In this document: positions 38,784 through 49,469 of the stretch, one piece after another
Numbering within the stretch: the stretch's first letter is position 1
Layout: each line of letters opens with the position of its first letter
Source: Jannaschia seohaensis
GTDB lineage: Bacteria; Pseudomonadota; Alphaproteobacteria; Rhodobacterales; Rhodobacteraceae
Length of the DNA: 64,000 nt
Direction of reading: 5' to 3'
Assembly: GCF_900116765.1 (NCBI RefSeq)
Contig: NZ_UETC01000001.1
Span: 372,001-436,000, forward strand
Notes under the pieces: model-generated
What the model was told of the DNA's origin: nothing
The model's database searches: none
What the model saw: only the letters and a program-made list of their open reading frames with translations
Program-made: the position numbers and the translations under genes

Positions 38784-39299
38784 TCAGTCGAAATCATATT
38801 GCATGAAGATGAAATACGGCTGCGCTTCGACCGGGTCCGAGCATTCGGGATAGGCGTCGATGTAGCGGAATCCCAGCTTCTCGTAGATCCGGATCATGTC
38901 CATGTTGCCCCGGATCGCGTTGACCAGAAGGGTCTTCCACCCGATCTCCCGCGCGGCCGCCATCCGCATGTCGACGATCGCCCGCCCAAGCCCGTGGCCC
39001 GCCGCCTTCGGCTTGACGTAGAGGCGTTTCAACTCGCCCGCGTCGGGCCGCGCCTGTTGCAGCGTTCCACAGCCGACGAGGTCGCCGTTGCCGTCATGGA
39101 CAAGGATCAGCCGGCCGGTGGGTGGCAGAAACTTGTGCAGGTTGGGCCAGAAGGAGGATTTCAGATCTTCCGCCGTGTAGATCGTGGGGCCGCCGGCCGC
39201 TTCGAACTTGCGCAGGATGACGCCGTAATATTCCAGCAGCAGGGCATCGAGCGCCGCCTTGTCGGGAACCGTGTCGAAGGACGAAACGTCGTAGGTCAT
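38784..39299 (-). CDS. GNAT-family N-acetyltransferase
   Basis: 171 aa. Acetyl-CoA binding motif A: LKRLYVKPKAAGHGLGRAIV near residues 90-110; KTLLVNAIRGNMDMIRIYEK and LGFRYIDAY complete the fold. Acceptor unknown. Starts two bases after the stop of the VPLPA-CTERM gene upstream on the same strand, so the two form an operon inserted between rpsO and pnp. Confidence 0.9.
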   Translation of the reverse strand: MTYDVSSFDTVPDKAALDALLLEYYGVILRKFEAAGGPTIYTAEDLKSSFWPNLHKFLPPTGRLILVHDGNGDLVGCGTLQQARPDAGELKRLYVKPKAAGHGLGRAIVDMRMAAAREIGWKTLLVNAIRGNMDMIRIYEKLGFRYIDAYPECSDPVEAQPYFIFMQYDFD

Positions 39300-39301
39300 G
39301 G

Positions 39302-40729
39302 TCAAGCCCGGTCCTCCTCGATCCCGCGGCAACCGGATCGTCCCCTGCTCCCCATTGCCATGCCCGCAAGGAGAAGGGCGAAGGCCCAGCCCATGGCCGG
39401 CAGCGGTACCGCCGTTCTCACCTCGGTCAGGCGGAACGCGCGCCCCGCCCCCTCCAGGAGCACGCCCGCGCCGCCGTCGGCGAAGTTGAAGAAGCGCGGA
39501 TCGACCCGGCCGTTGCGCGCGCCCAGTTCGAACAACGAAGTCGGGGCGCCGGATTCGTCCTGGAGATTGACCCGGAACACGTCCACCTGGCCCACGACCC
39601 AAAACGGGTCGGCCAGGGTCGCATAGACCCGGCCGGACACGAGGTCGCCGAACAGCGCGGCGATCCCGTCGAAGGAGCTTGCCGAAAAGACCGGTCCCGA
39701 GACCGCTGCGAATGTCAGATCCTCGCGCCCGAACTGGGCGTAGGGCTGAAGGAAGCCCGCCTCGCCCGGCGGCGCCTCTCCGACGGCGTCGGGCGCGCCT
39801 GTCACCCCAGGGGCGCCGGGGGCGATGTAGAATGTCCCCTCCCGCGCGAGGCCGTCGGCATTGCGGCCCCAGCCGAAATTCTCGATCACGGTCGTGTCGA
39901 GCAGGTCGGCGAGCGGGACGACGTTGATCTCCTCGGCGGTGGCCGCGCCGATATCGGACATCGCCACGGCGGTCTTGCTGGCGTCGGTCCAGGTCAGGCG
40001 CTGGGTATTGCGCAGGCCCTTGGCGACGACCTGGGCCGCGCCCGTCGTGGCGTCGATGCGGAGGATCTTCGACAGGTGCGAGCTGTCATCCTGCGGGGCG
40101 GCGCGTCCGTCCGTGCCGAAGAGCAGGCCGTCGCCGATCGCGAAGAGCACGTCGCCCCCGTCCAGGCCGAGCAGGCCGCCTCCGAGATGGCCGCTATCGC
40201 CGATGCCGAAACTCGCCAGTGCGACCGGGTCGGTGAGGGTTCCGTCGGAGGCGCGCCGATACCGGTAGACCACCTGGTAGAGCGGGGTCGAGGAATACTC
40301 GCCGACCGTGGGCGGCCGCCGGGCCGGGGGCGCGTCTGTCGGCAAGCTCTCCGAGAGGGTCGCGACGAAGACGGCGTCCCCCGCGCCGTCGGCGATATCG
40401 AGAATGGCGGCGCGGCTTGACGGGCTGAACCCGGCAGGGGCCGCGTTGGCGAGGTCGAGCACCGTCTGAAACCCGCTGGCGGTTTCCCGAAGGATGCGGC
40501 CGGCTTGGTCCACATAGTGCAACGCGCCGTCGATCGCCTTGGGCGCGGCGAAATTGTTGGGGCCGGGGGAGAAAGGGGTGGCGACCTCCACCGCGCGCAC
40601 GATCACGCCGCTGGGACGGATCGGATCGGGGGCGAAGGTCGCCGCCCGCGCGTCGCCGGCGGACGACAGGAGGGACAAGATGAGGCCGACCAGCGCGACC
40701 AGACCCGTGCGTGCAACGTGCTGCGACAT
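39302..40729 (-). CDS. Secreted beta-propeller protein with VPLPA-CTERM sorting signal
   Basis: 475 aa. Signal peptide (residues 1-29), then propeller blades. GLRNTQRLTWTDASKTAVAM followed by SDIGAATAEEINVV and the ENFGWGRNADG block resemble sorbosone/glucose dehydrogenase-like propellers. From residue 441: VPLPA, a hydrophobic helix (WAFALLLAGMAMG) and a basic tail, the tripartite VPLPA-CTERM signal that Rhodobacterales exosortase-type transpeptidases process. Predicted surface protein; substrate or enzymatic role unknown. No exosortase gene lies in the window. Confidence 0.85.
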   Translation of the reverse strand: MSQHVARTGLVALVGLILSLLSSAGDARAATFAPDPIRPSGVIVRAVEVATPFSPGPNNFAAPKAIDGALHYVDQAGRILRETASGFQTVLDLANAAPAGFSPSSRAAILDIADGAGDAVFVATLSESLPTDAPPARRPPTVGEYSSTPLYQVVYRYRRASDGTLTDPVALASFGIGDSGHLGGGLLGLDGGDVLFAIGDGLLFGTDGRAAPQDDSSHLSKILRIDATTGAAQVVAKGLRNTQRLTWTDASKTAVAMSDIGAATAEEINVVPLADLLDTTVIENFGWGRNADGLAREGTFYIAPGAPGVTGAPDAVGEAPPGEAGFLQPYAQFGREDLTFAAVSGPVFSASSFDGIAALFGDLVSGRVYATLADPFWVVGQVDVFRVNLQDESGAPTSLFELGARNGRVDPRFFNFADGGAGVLLEGAGRAFRLTEVRTAVPLPAMGWAFALLLAGMAMGSRGRSGCRGIEEDRA

Positions 40730-41015
40730 GACTGCTCCCGGTAGACGCGCCCCGCCCGTCGGACGGGCGGGCCTGTCCGAGCCTGCGGCCTGATCTGACC
40801 TTGCGTCAAGCGGAACCGCCGAATTGACTTGCCGCATCCGCCGAGGGGCGCGCAGTCTCTTTCCATCTGCGCAGAAAGCGCCTAAGGAGAGGCCGTCTGA
40901 GACGCGGCGCCCCGACCCCGGCGCCCGCACCATAGGATCAGGGGTCGGCGGCAATGGGGCCGCCATATGCCAGGGGACTCGGGAAGGGCCCGAGACCGCC
41001 CCAGACAGGATAGAT

Positions 41016-43145
<2,130 letters not shown>

Positions 43146-43169
43146 TCCCGCTCTCCTTCTAGGATCGAA

Positions 43170-43200
43170 GGGCCCCGGCAGCGATGCCGGGGCCCTTTTT
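43170..43200 (+). terminator. Intrinsic terminator of pnp
   Basis: Perfect 11-bp stem GGGCCCCGGCA / TGCCGGGGCCC, GCGA tetraloop, then TTTTT. One of the strongest terminators in the window. Confidence 0.95.
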
Positions 43201-43456
43201 CTTGGGATCGCGCTGCCTCGGAGAACAATCAGTCTCATCCGGGCAGATGGGACCGATTTCGGGATCAAAAGCCGCATTCGGCGATTCACCGTTTCCCGAA
43301 TGACAGCTTCGGACGGCCCATTTCGTGATATCTGTTAAGAATGCCGAAACGTCTTCGGTTCAAAGTTGAGTTATGTTGGTACGAGTAGAAATCGCGGCGA
43401 TGTCTGCCGCTCTGTGCTTCCTGCTGATCTTGCTAGGGGCTTTTGCCGCGGGGGGA
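43201..43456. other. AT-richer spacer after pnp
   Basis: About 255 bases of noticeably lower GC than the neighbours between the pnp terminator and the 3' end of the convergent GST gene. A 62-codon frame starting at 43373 has a signal-peptide-like N-terminus but no ribosome site, and its second half is antisense to the GST gene; I do not call it. Confidence 0.5.
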
Positions 43457-44158
43457 TCAGCCTTCCCGCGGCGGGACATTCAATCCGCGCATGACGGCGT
43501 CGCGCGCCATGAAACGGTTGAGATAGGCCTGCAGGGCGGGGTGATCCTCCCAGCCGACTAGCTCTTTGGTGCCGTAGTAATTCAGGGCATTGAGCCAAGG
43601 CGCGATGGCAATGTCGGCGGCCGAAAACTCCCCCGCGATCCAGTCGCGCTGCGACAGCTCTCCCGACAGCACGGCCAGCAGGCGCTTGGCCTCGGAGGCA
43701 TATCGGTCGCGCGGGCGCTTGTCCTCCCATTGCGCGCCCGCGAATTTCGCGAAAAAGCCCACCTGCCCCAGCATCGGCCCCAGCCCCCCCATCTGGAACA
43801 TCAGCCATTGCGTCACGCGGGCCTTGTCGGCGGCGGTCTCGCCCAGAAGCTTGCCGGTCTTCTCGCCCAGATAGAGCAGGATCGCCCCGCTCTCGAACAG
43901 GCCCAGCGGCTGGCCGTCCGGCCCGTCCGGGTCGATGATGGCGGGGATCTTGTTGTTGGGGTTGAGCGAGAGGAATTCGGGCGACTTCACGTCCGCATCC
44001 GAGAGCGTGACGCGATGGGCCTCGTAGGGCAGGCCGGTTTCCTCCAGCATGATCGCGACCTTGACGCCGTTTGGGGTCGGAAAGCTGAAGAGTTGCAGGA
44101 CCGACGGGTCCTTCGGGGTCCATTTCCGGGTGATGGGGAAAGCGCTGAGATCGGCCAT
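43457..44158 (-). CDS. Glutathione S-transferase family protein (YfcG/YghU-like)
   Basis: 233 aa. N-terminal thioredoxin fold: [20 protein letters not shown] near residue 20, with [14 protein letters not shown] and [16 protein letters not shown] holding the glutathione-binding Pro and Glu-Ser. C-terminal helical domain: [20 protein letters not shown]. The TPNG start of the first helix is characteristic of nu-class enzymes acting as disulfide-bond reductases. Cytoplasmic. Confidence 0.92.
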   Translation of the reverse strand: MADLSAFPITRKWTPKDPSVLQLFSFPTPNGVKVAIMLEETGLPYEAHRVTLSDADVKSPEFLSLNPNNKIPAIIDPDGPDGQPLGLFESGAILLYLGEKTGKLLGETAADKARVTQWLMFQMGGLGPMLGQVGFFAKFAGAQWEDKRPRDRYASEAKRLLAVLSGELSQRDWIAGEFSAADIAIAPWLNALNYYGTKELVGWEDHPALQAYLNRFMARDAVMRGLNVPPREG

Positions 44159-44299
44159 CGGGGCCTCCTGGGTGAGAGCAATGGCGCTTCACCTATGGCG
44201 GCCGGGCGATTACGAAACCGGCTAGAAGCGTGCGCAGGACCGGAACGCCCTGTGCGGAGCGCGCGCGCCCCAAGTCGCACGCGAAGAGTGGTGGTAAAA

Positions 44300-44746
44300 A
44301 TGCTAAAAGAATTCAAAGCCTTCATTGCCAAAGGCAATGTCATGGACCTGGCGGTGGGGATTATCATCGGCGCGGCGTTCACGGCGATTGTGAACTCGCT
44401 GGTGCGGGACCTGATCAACCCGGTGATCGGTTTGATCCTCGGCGGGATCGACTTCACCTCGATGTATTGGGTGCTGTCGGGCGAGGTGCCGGCGGGGGTC
44501 GGGCTAGAGGCCGCGCGCGAGGCGGGAGCCGCGATCTTCGCCTATGGTGCTTTCGTCACGGCGGTGATCGAATTCCTGATCGTCGCCTGGGTCGTCTTTT
44601 TGCTGGTGAAGGTCGTCAACCGGATCAAGGCGGCAGCCGAAAAACCTGCCCCCGCTGCCCCCGAGGCAAAGCCGGGTCCGTCCGAGTTGGAGGTGCTGCT
44701 TCAAATCCGCGACGAGATCCGCGCGGGCCGCAGCCCGGCGGAGTGA
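44300..44746 (+). CDS. mscL: Large-conductance mechanosensitive channel
   Basis: 148 aa. Pentameric inner-membrane channel that opens on hypo-osmotic shock. [40 protein letters not shown] and the second helix [20 protein letters not shown] match MscL; the tail is Pro/Ala-rich and ends in a short amphipathic helix. The ATG at 44300 is chosen; GTG codons just upstream are in frame but unlikely. Confidence 0.96.
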   Translation: MLKEFKAFIAKGNVMDLAVGIIIGAAFTAIVNSLVRDLINPVIGLILGGIDFTSMYWVLSGEVPAGVGLEAAREAGAAIFAYGAFVTAVIEFLIVAWVVFLLVKVVNRIKAAAEKPAPAAPEAKPGPSELEVLLQIRDEIRAGRSPAE

Positions 44747-44753
44747 GGTCGGC

Positions 44754-44779
44754 GTAGGGCGGGGATATCCCCGCCCTAC
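44754..44779. repeat. 26-bp perfect palindrome, copy 1
   Basis: GTAGGGCGGGGAT followed at once by its exact reverse complement ATCCCCGCCCTAC. Placed between convergent mscL and ald; likely a bidirectional terminator. A two-mismatch copy is at 51507. Confidence 0.9.
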
Positions 44780-44786
44780 CGAAGGC

Positions 44787-45908
44787 TCAGGCGGCGTCGA
44801 GCACCGTCAGCGGATCGACCGCGTCGAGGCCGAGCGCCTCGCCGACGGCGCCGTAGGTCAGCTTGCCGGCATGGACATTCAGCCCCGCCCGCAGATGCGG
44901 GTCGGCCAGGCAGGCCGCGCGCCAGCCTTTGTCGGCCAGCGCCAGCAGGAAGGGCAGCGTCGCGTTGCCTAGCGCGATGGTCGAGGTCCGCGCCACGGCG
45001 CCCGGCATGTTGGCCACGCAGTAATGCATGATGCCGTCGACCTCGTAGATCGGGTCCTCATGGGTGGTCGCGCGCGAGGTCTCGAAGCAACCGCCCTGGT
45101 CGATGGCGACATCGACGATCGCGGCGCCGGTCTTCATCTGAGACAGCTGCTCGCGGCGGACCAGCTTGGGCGCGGCGGCGCCGGGGATCAGCACGGCGCC
45201 GATCACCATATCGGCCCGCAGCACCAACTCCGCCGTGTTGCCCGCGCTGGCATAGCGCGTCCGGAAGACCGAGCCGAAGGCGTCGTCCAAGTAGCGCAGC
45301 CGCGGCAGCGAGCGGTCCAGCACCGTCACCTGCGCGCCCATCCCCGCGGCGACCCGCGCCGCATGGGTGCCGACGACGCCGCCGCCGATGACGACCACCT
45401 CGGCCGGGCCCACGCCGGGGACGCCGCCCATCAGGACGCCACGGCCGCCATTGGCCTTTTGCAGCGTCCAGGCGCCGACCTGCGGCGCGAGCTTGCCCGC
45501 GACTTCGGACATCGGCGCGAGCAGGGGCAGGCCGCCATTGCGGTCGGTCACGGTCTCATAGGCGATGCAGGTCGCGCCCGACGCCAGCAGGTCCTTGGTC
45601 TGGTCCGGATCCGGCGCGAGATGCAGGTAGGTGAACAGAAGCTGGCCCTCGCGCAGCATCTTGCGCTCGACGGCCTGGGGCTCCTTCACCTTCACGATCA
45701 TGTCGGCGCGGGCGAAGACTTCCTCGGCGGTATCGGCGATCTCGGCGCCGACAGCGGCGTATTCCGCGTCCTCGAAGCCCGCGCCGATGCCGGCGCCGGT
45801 CTGCACCAGAACCTTATGGCCATGGGCGATGGCCTCCATCGCCGCGGCGGGCGTGACGCCCACGCGGAATTCTTGCGGTTTGATCTCTTTCGGGCAGCCG
45901 ATGAGCAT
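44787..45908 (-). CDS. ald: Alanine dehydrogenase
   Basis: 373 aa. NAD-dependent reversible deamination of L-alanine to pyruvate and ammonium. [18 protein letters not shown] at the start, the substrate-binding [13 protein letters not shown] with catalytic His near residue 95, and the nucleotide loop [20 protein letters not shown] near 170. Divergent from an Lrp/AsnC regulator with a palindrome between them, a classic arrangement for amino-acid-induced ald. Confidence 0.97.
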   Translation of the reverse strand: MLIGCPKEIKPQEFRVGVTPAAAMEAIAHGHKVLVQTGAGIGAGFEDAEYAAVGAEIADTAEEVFARADMIVKVKEPQAVERKMLREGQLLFTYLHLAPDPDQTKDLLASGATCIAYETVTDRNGGLPLLAPMSEVAGKLAPQVGAWTLQKANGGRGVLMGGVPGVGPAEVVVIGGGVVGTHAARVAAGMGAQVTVLDRSLPRLRYLDDAFGSVFRTRYASAGNTAELVLRADMVIGAVLIPGAAAPKLVRREQLSQMKTGAAIVDVAIDQGGCFETSRATTHEDPIYEVDGIMHYCVANMPGAVARTSTIALGNATLPFLLALADKGWRAACLADPHLRAGLNVHAGKLTYGAVGEALGLDAVDPLTVLDAA

Positions 45909-45997
45909 GGCGAAGTCTCCCTTGTTCGCGTTTGTCGCCTCTATAGGGGTGACGTAGTGGGAAGTGTTCGCCATTATCGGCGTAAAAGCGGAGGAAT

Positions 45998-46014
45998 ACG
46001 CGAAGATTTCGCGT
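45998..46014. promoter_or_regulatory. Perfect palindromic operator between ald and its Lrp/AsnC regulator
   Basis: ACGCGAA-GAT-TTCGCGT, 7-bp perfect arms, 29 bases before the regulator ATG and 89 bases before the ald ATG. Good candidate for the binding site of the divergent Lrp-type protein. Confidence 0.7.
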
Positions 46015-46043
46015 CTCTGACTTTCTCTGGTGGAGAAATTCGC

Positions 46044-46508
46044 ATGGACCATCAAATCGACGAGATCGACGCCCGCCTTCTTCGGATCGTGCAGCGCGAT
46101 GCGGATCTCTCGGCGGCGGAGTTGGCGGAGCGGGTGCACCTGTCGCCCTCGGCCTGCCATCGGCGGTTGCAGCGGCTGCGGCAGGCGGGCGTCGTGCAGG
46201 GCCATGTGGCGCTTCTGGATGCGCGGCGGGTGGGGCGGCCGACGACGGTCTTCGTGGAGATCAGCCTTTCGACCCAGGCCGACGAGGTGCTGGATGCGTT
46301 CGAGGCGGCGGTGGCCCGCATCCCCGACGTGCTGGAATGCCACCTGATGACCGGGGCCTACGACTACCTGCTCAAGGTCGTCGCCCGCGACAGCGAGGAT
46401 TTCGCCACCATCCACCGCCGCCATCTGGCGCGCCTGCCGGGGGTGGCCAAGCTGCAATCGTCCTTCGCGCTCAAGACCGTGTTCAAGACGACGGCGCTGC
46501 CGGTCTGA
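46044..46508 (+). CDS. Lrp/AsnC-family transcriptional regulator (likely of ald)
   Basis: 154 aa. N-terminal winged helix-turn-helix: [20 protein letters not shown] and [21 protein letters not shown]-terminal RAM ligand-binding domain: [20 protein letters not shown] and [18 protein letters not shown]. The ATG at 46044 has GGTGGAGA upstream. Divergent position suggests it activates ald in response to alanine (the AldR/AlaR role) and regulates itself. Confidence 0.93.
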   Translation: MDHQIDEIDARLLRIVQRDADLSAAELAERVHLSPSACHRRLQRLRQAGVVQGHVALLDARRVGRPTTVFVEISLSTQADEVLDAFEAAVARIPDVLECHLMTGAYDYLLKVVARDSEDFATIHRRHLARLPGVAKLQSSFALKTVFKTTALPV

Positions 46509-46529
46509 GCGGCCCGGGCCGTCCCGGCC

Positions 46530-46853
46530 TCACGCCAAAAGCCAGCTGCCCAGCCCCATCACCAGGGCTCCGGCCACCGCCGCCACGACCACGTCCTTGC
46601 GCCAGACCCCGACGCCCAGCGCCACCGCCGCCGCGAGCAGGCGCAGCGGATCCAGCTCGCCCCCCGTCGCCTCGGGCCAGACCAGGAGCGGCGCCACCAG
46701 CCCGGGCAGCACGGCGACGCCCGTATAGCGCAGATGGCGCAACAGCCAGGGGGGCAGCGGCCGGTCGCCGATCAGTCCCAGGAAGGCGAAGCGCGACAGA
46801 TAGGTGCCCAGGCCCAACGCGGCGATGATGGTCCAGACGGTGGCGTCGGTCAT
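46530..46853 (-). CDS. azlD: AzlD-family branched-chain amino acid exporter subunit
   Basis: 107 aa small membrane protein with about four helices. TYLSRFAFLGLIGDRPLPPW near residue 18 and the GVAVLPGLVAPLLV stretch fit AzlD. Pairs with AzlC to export branched-chain amino acids or analogues. Overlaps the azlC stop by 4 bases (ATGA). Confidence 0.9.
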   Translation of the reverse strand: MTDATVWTIIAALGLGTYLSRFAFLGLIGDRPLPPWLLRHLRYTGVAVLPGLVAPLLVWPEATGGELDPLRLLAAAVALGVGVWRKDVVVAAVAGALVMGLGSWLLA

Positions 46854-47533
46854 GCGCGCCGCTCCATTTCGGCGCCCGCCGCCATGGCGGCCAGCGCGGC
46901 CAGGATCAGGCCGAGGTTCCAAGGGATCCAAGCAAAGGCCAGCGCGACGGTCACCGACACGAAGGCCGCCACCACATGCGCGCGCGTCCTGAGCATTGGA
47001 CCCACCAGCGCGATGAAGGCCAGCGGCACGGCGAAATCCAGAGACCAGCTCTCGGGGATGCGGGCGCCGAGCGCTGCCCCCAGATAGGTCGCGCCGACCC
47101 AGCCCGGAAAGACCGGCAGCGCTACGCCGAACAGGTAGGCGACCTTGTCCGCCACGGCCCAGTCGGTTTGCGTGTCATAGGCCGACTGGGCCAGCGCATA
47201 GACTTGGTCGACCAACAGATAGGCCATCAGCGCTCGCTGCCAGGCGGGGGCCGGCCCCAGATGCGGTGCCAGCGCCGCCGAATACATCACCATCCGCAGG
47301 TTCACCGCCAGCGCCGAGAGCACGACGATGGCCGTGGGCACCCCATCGACCATCAATTGCACGGCGGCGAATTGCGACGCGCCGGCGATCACGATCGACG
47401 AGAAGACCATCACCTGGGTCAGCGACAGCCCCGCCTCGGTGGCGACGACGCCGAACAGCGCGCCGAAGGGCATCATGATCAGCAGGAAGGGCAGGCCCTG
47501 CGCCACACCGCGTCCGAATGGCGTCCGGCCCAT
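46850..47533 (-). CDS. azlC: AzlC-family branched-chain amino acid exporter subunit
   Basis: 227 aa inner-membrane protein with six to seven helices. LPFLLIMMPFGALFGVVATE, GASQFAAVQLMVDG and the NLRMVMYSAALAPHL block are the AzlC signature. The ATG at 47533 is chosen; a GTG at 47554 would add seven residues. Divergent from fdhD with a 63-base gap. Confidence 0.93.
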   Translation of the reverse strand: MGRTPFGRGVAQGLPFLLIMMPFGALFGVVATEAGLSLTQVMVFSSIVIAGASQFAAVQLMVDGVPTAIVVLSALAVNLRMVMYSAALAPHLGPAPAWQRALMAYLLVDQVYALAQSAYDTQTDWAVADKVAYLFGVALPVFPGWVGATYLGAALGARIPESWSLDFAVPLAFIALVGPMLRTRAHVVAAFVSVTVALAFAWIPWNLGLILAALAAMAAGAEMERRA

Positions 47534-47596
47534 CGCCTTGCATCCCCTTGCCACCGCATCCAGACTGGCCCTATCGCCGTCGCTTGCAGGTCACAA

Positions 47597-48418
47597 GTGT
47601 CCCTCCAGATCCCGCCCTCGCTTCTGGTCCGACCGGACCCGACAGACCCCCGGCTCACCCGAGCGGTCGAGGGGATCGACCAGTCCGGCGCGCCGGTCGA
47701 GCTGCGGGTCGTCGAAGAGCGGCCGCTTGCGATCTACCTCAATTCCCGCGAGATCCTGACGGCGATGACCGTGGGCGCCCATCCCGAATGGCTGGCGCTG
47801 GGCTTCCTGACGAACCAGGGGATGCTGGACGGGGCCGAGGTGACGGCGGTCCAGTTCGACGAAGAGGCGGAGGCGGTCATCGTCCGCACGGCAGAGGAGA
47901 CTAACCACGAGGCGAAGCTCGCCCGCGCCACCCGCACCTCGGGCTGTGCGGTGGGCACGGTCTTCGGCGACATGATGGAAGGGCTGGAGGGGCTGACCCT
48001 GCCCGACGCGACGCTGCGGGTCTCGGACCTGCGTGTGCTCTCGGCCGCGATCGCCCGCACCCCGTCGCTTTACCTGGAGGCGGGGGCGATCCATGGCTGC
48101 TGCCTCTGCCGGGGCCCCGACCCGCTGGCCTATTTCGAGGATGTCGGCCGCCACAATGCCATCGACACGCTGGCGGGCTGGATGCGTGTGACCGGGACCG
48201 GAGCGGCGGACAAGACGCTGTATACGACCGGGCGGCTCACCTCGGAGATGGTGATCAAATGCGCGCTGATGGGGGTGCCGTCCCTGGTCTCGCGCTCGGG
48301 CTTCACCGCCTGGGGGGTGGAGATCGCCCGGCGGGTGGGTCTGACGGTGATTGGGCGCATGAAGGGCGCGCGCTTCGTCTGCCTGTCGGGCGCGGAGCGG
48401 GTGGTGTGGGACGAATGA
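47597..48418 (+). CDS. fdhD: Formate dehydrogenase accessory sulfurtransferase FdhD
   Basis: 273 aa from a GTG at 47597 that gives MSLQIPPSLL. Passes sulfur from IscS to the molybdenum cofactor of formate dehydrogenase. ERPLAIYLNSREILTAMTVG and the TRTSGCAVG loop with conserved Cys117 match FdhD; FEDVGRHNAIDTLAGWM and TTGRLTSEMVIKCALMG follow. First gene of a molybdenum-cofactor operon; overlaps mobA (ATGA). The formate dehydrogenase genes themselves are elsewhere. Confidence 0.94.
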   Translation: MSLQIPPSLLVRPDPTDPRLTRAVEGIDQSGAPVELRVVEERPLAIYLNSREILTAMTVGAHPEWLALGFLTNQGMLDGAEVTAVQFDEEAEAVIVRTAEETNHEAKLARATRTSGCAVGTVFGDMMEGLEGLTLPDATLRVSDLRVLSAAIARTPSLYLEAGAIHGCCLCRGPDPLAYFEDVGRHNAIDTLAGWMRVTGTGAADKTLYTTGRLTSEMVIKCALMGVPSLVSRSGFTAWGVEIARRVGLTVIGRMKGARFVCLSGAERVVWDE

Positions 48419-49008
48419 TCCCCGGCGTGATCCTGGCGGGCGGCCGCGCGACCCGGATGGGCGGCGGCGACAAGGGGCGGCTGGAGGTCGGCGGGTGCGC
48501 CCTGATCGAGCATGTGATCGCGCGGCTGGGGCCGCAGGTCGACGCGCTGGCGCTCAATGCCAACGGAGATCCGGCACGCTGGGCCGATCTGGGACTGCCG
48601 GTGATCGCCGATGCCGACGACGCGCGGGCCGGCCCGCTGGCGGGGGTGCTCGCCGGTCTCGACTGGGCGGCGGGCGCGGGGGCGGAGGCGATCGTCACTG
48701 CCGCCGCCGACACGCCCTTCCTGCCGCGCGACCTGGTGGAGCGGCTGGTGGCGGCCGCGGGCCCCTCGGGGTTGGCCCTGGCCGCCACCCGCGAGGAGGG
48801 GCGCTTCTGGCCCCAGCCGACCTTCGGCCTCTGGCCCGTGGCTTTGCGCGACGACCTGCGGGCGGCCTTGGCCGATGGTACGCGCAAGGTTCTGCATTGG
48901 ACCGACCGGCACGAGGCGGGCTTGGCCGTCTGGGGCGACCCCGCCCCCTTTTTCAACGTCAACACGCCCGAGGACCTCGCCCGGGCCGAGGCGCTGGCAT
49001 GCGCCTGA
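48415..49008 (+). CDS. mobA: Molybdenum cofactor guanylyltransferase MobA
   Basis: 197 aa. Joins GMP to Mo-molybdopterin to form the bis-MGD precursor. GVILAGGRATRMGGGDKGRL at residues 4-23 is the nucleotide-binding signature; ADTPFLPRDLVERL and FFNVNTPEDLARAEAL follow. The start overlaps the fdhD stop and the end overlaps mobB by 10 bases, so the four genes are co-translated. Confidence 0.95.
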   Translation: MIPGVILAGGRATRMGGGDKGRLEVGGCALIEHVIARLGPQVDALALNANGDPARWADLGLPVIADADDARAGPLAGVLAGLDWAAGAGAEAIVTAAADTPFLPRDLVERLVAAAGPSGLALAATREEGRFWPQPTFGLWPVALRDDLRAALADGTRKVLHWTDRHEAGLAVWGDPAPFFNVNTPEDLARAEALACA

Positions 49009-49469
49009 TCGGCATTATTGGCCGCAAGGATTGCGGCAAGACCACCCTGACGGAGCGTCTGGTGGCCCATTACGTGGCGCAGGGCCTGACCGTCTCGACG
49101 CTGAAGCGGAGCCATCACAGTCTGGACCTCGACACGCCCGGCACGGACAGCCACCGGCACCGGATGGCGGGGGCGCGGCAGGTGGTGCTGGCCTCGGATG
49201 CGCGGCTGCATTGCTTTGAGGAGTTGGACGCGCCGATGCCGCTCGAAACGCTCATGACCCGGCTCGCGCCCTGCGACATCGTTCTCGCCGAGGGCTGGAA
49301 GTCCGGCACCCATTTCCGCATCGAGGCGTGGCGCGCGGCCTGCGGCGCGCCGCCTTTGATCGAGGCAGATCCCACCATCGCCGCGCTGGCCGCCGATACG
49401 CCCCATCCGCGCGCCCACTTCGCCCTGGACGACATCGCCGCTATCGCGGAGTTCGCATGTTCGACCTGA
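48999..49469 (+). CDS. mobB: Molybdopterin-guanine dinucleotide biosynthesis protein MobB
   Basis: 156 aa GTP-binding adaptor that works with MobA. Walker A motif GRKDCGKTT at residues 8-16; STLKRSHHSLDLDTPGTDSH then RHRMAGA, and the Walker B-like CDIVLAEGWK are family blocks. Overlaps mobA by 10 and the next gene by 13 bases. Confidence 0.94.
   Translation: MRLIGIIGRKDCGKTTLTERLVAHYVAQGLTVSTLKRSHHSLDLDTPGTDSHRHRMAGARQVVLASDARLHCFEELDAPMPLETLMTRLAPCDIVLAEGWKSGTHFRIEAWRAACGAPPLIEADPTIAALAADTPHPRAHFALDDIAAIAEFACST

Noticed and set aside
43373-43561. 62-codon frame with a signal-peptide-like start
   Set aside because: No ribosome site, and its second half is antisense to the GST gene; too short to support.
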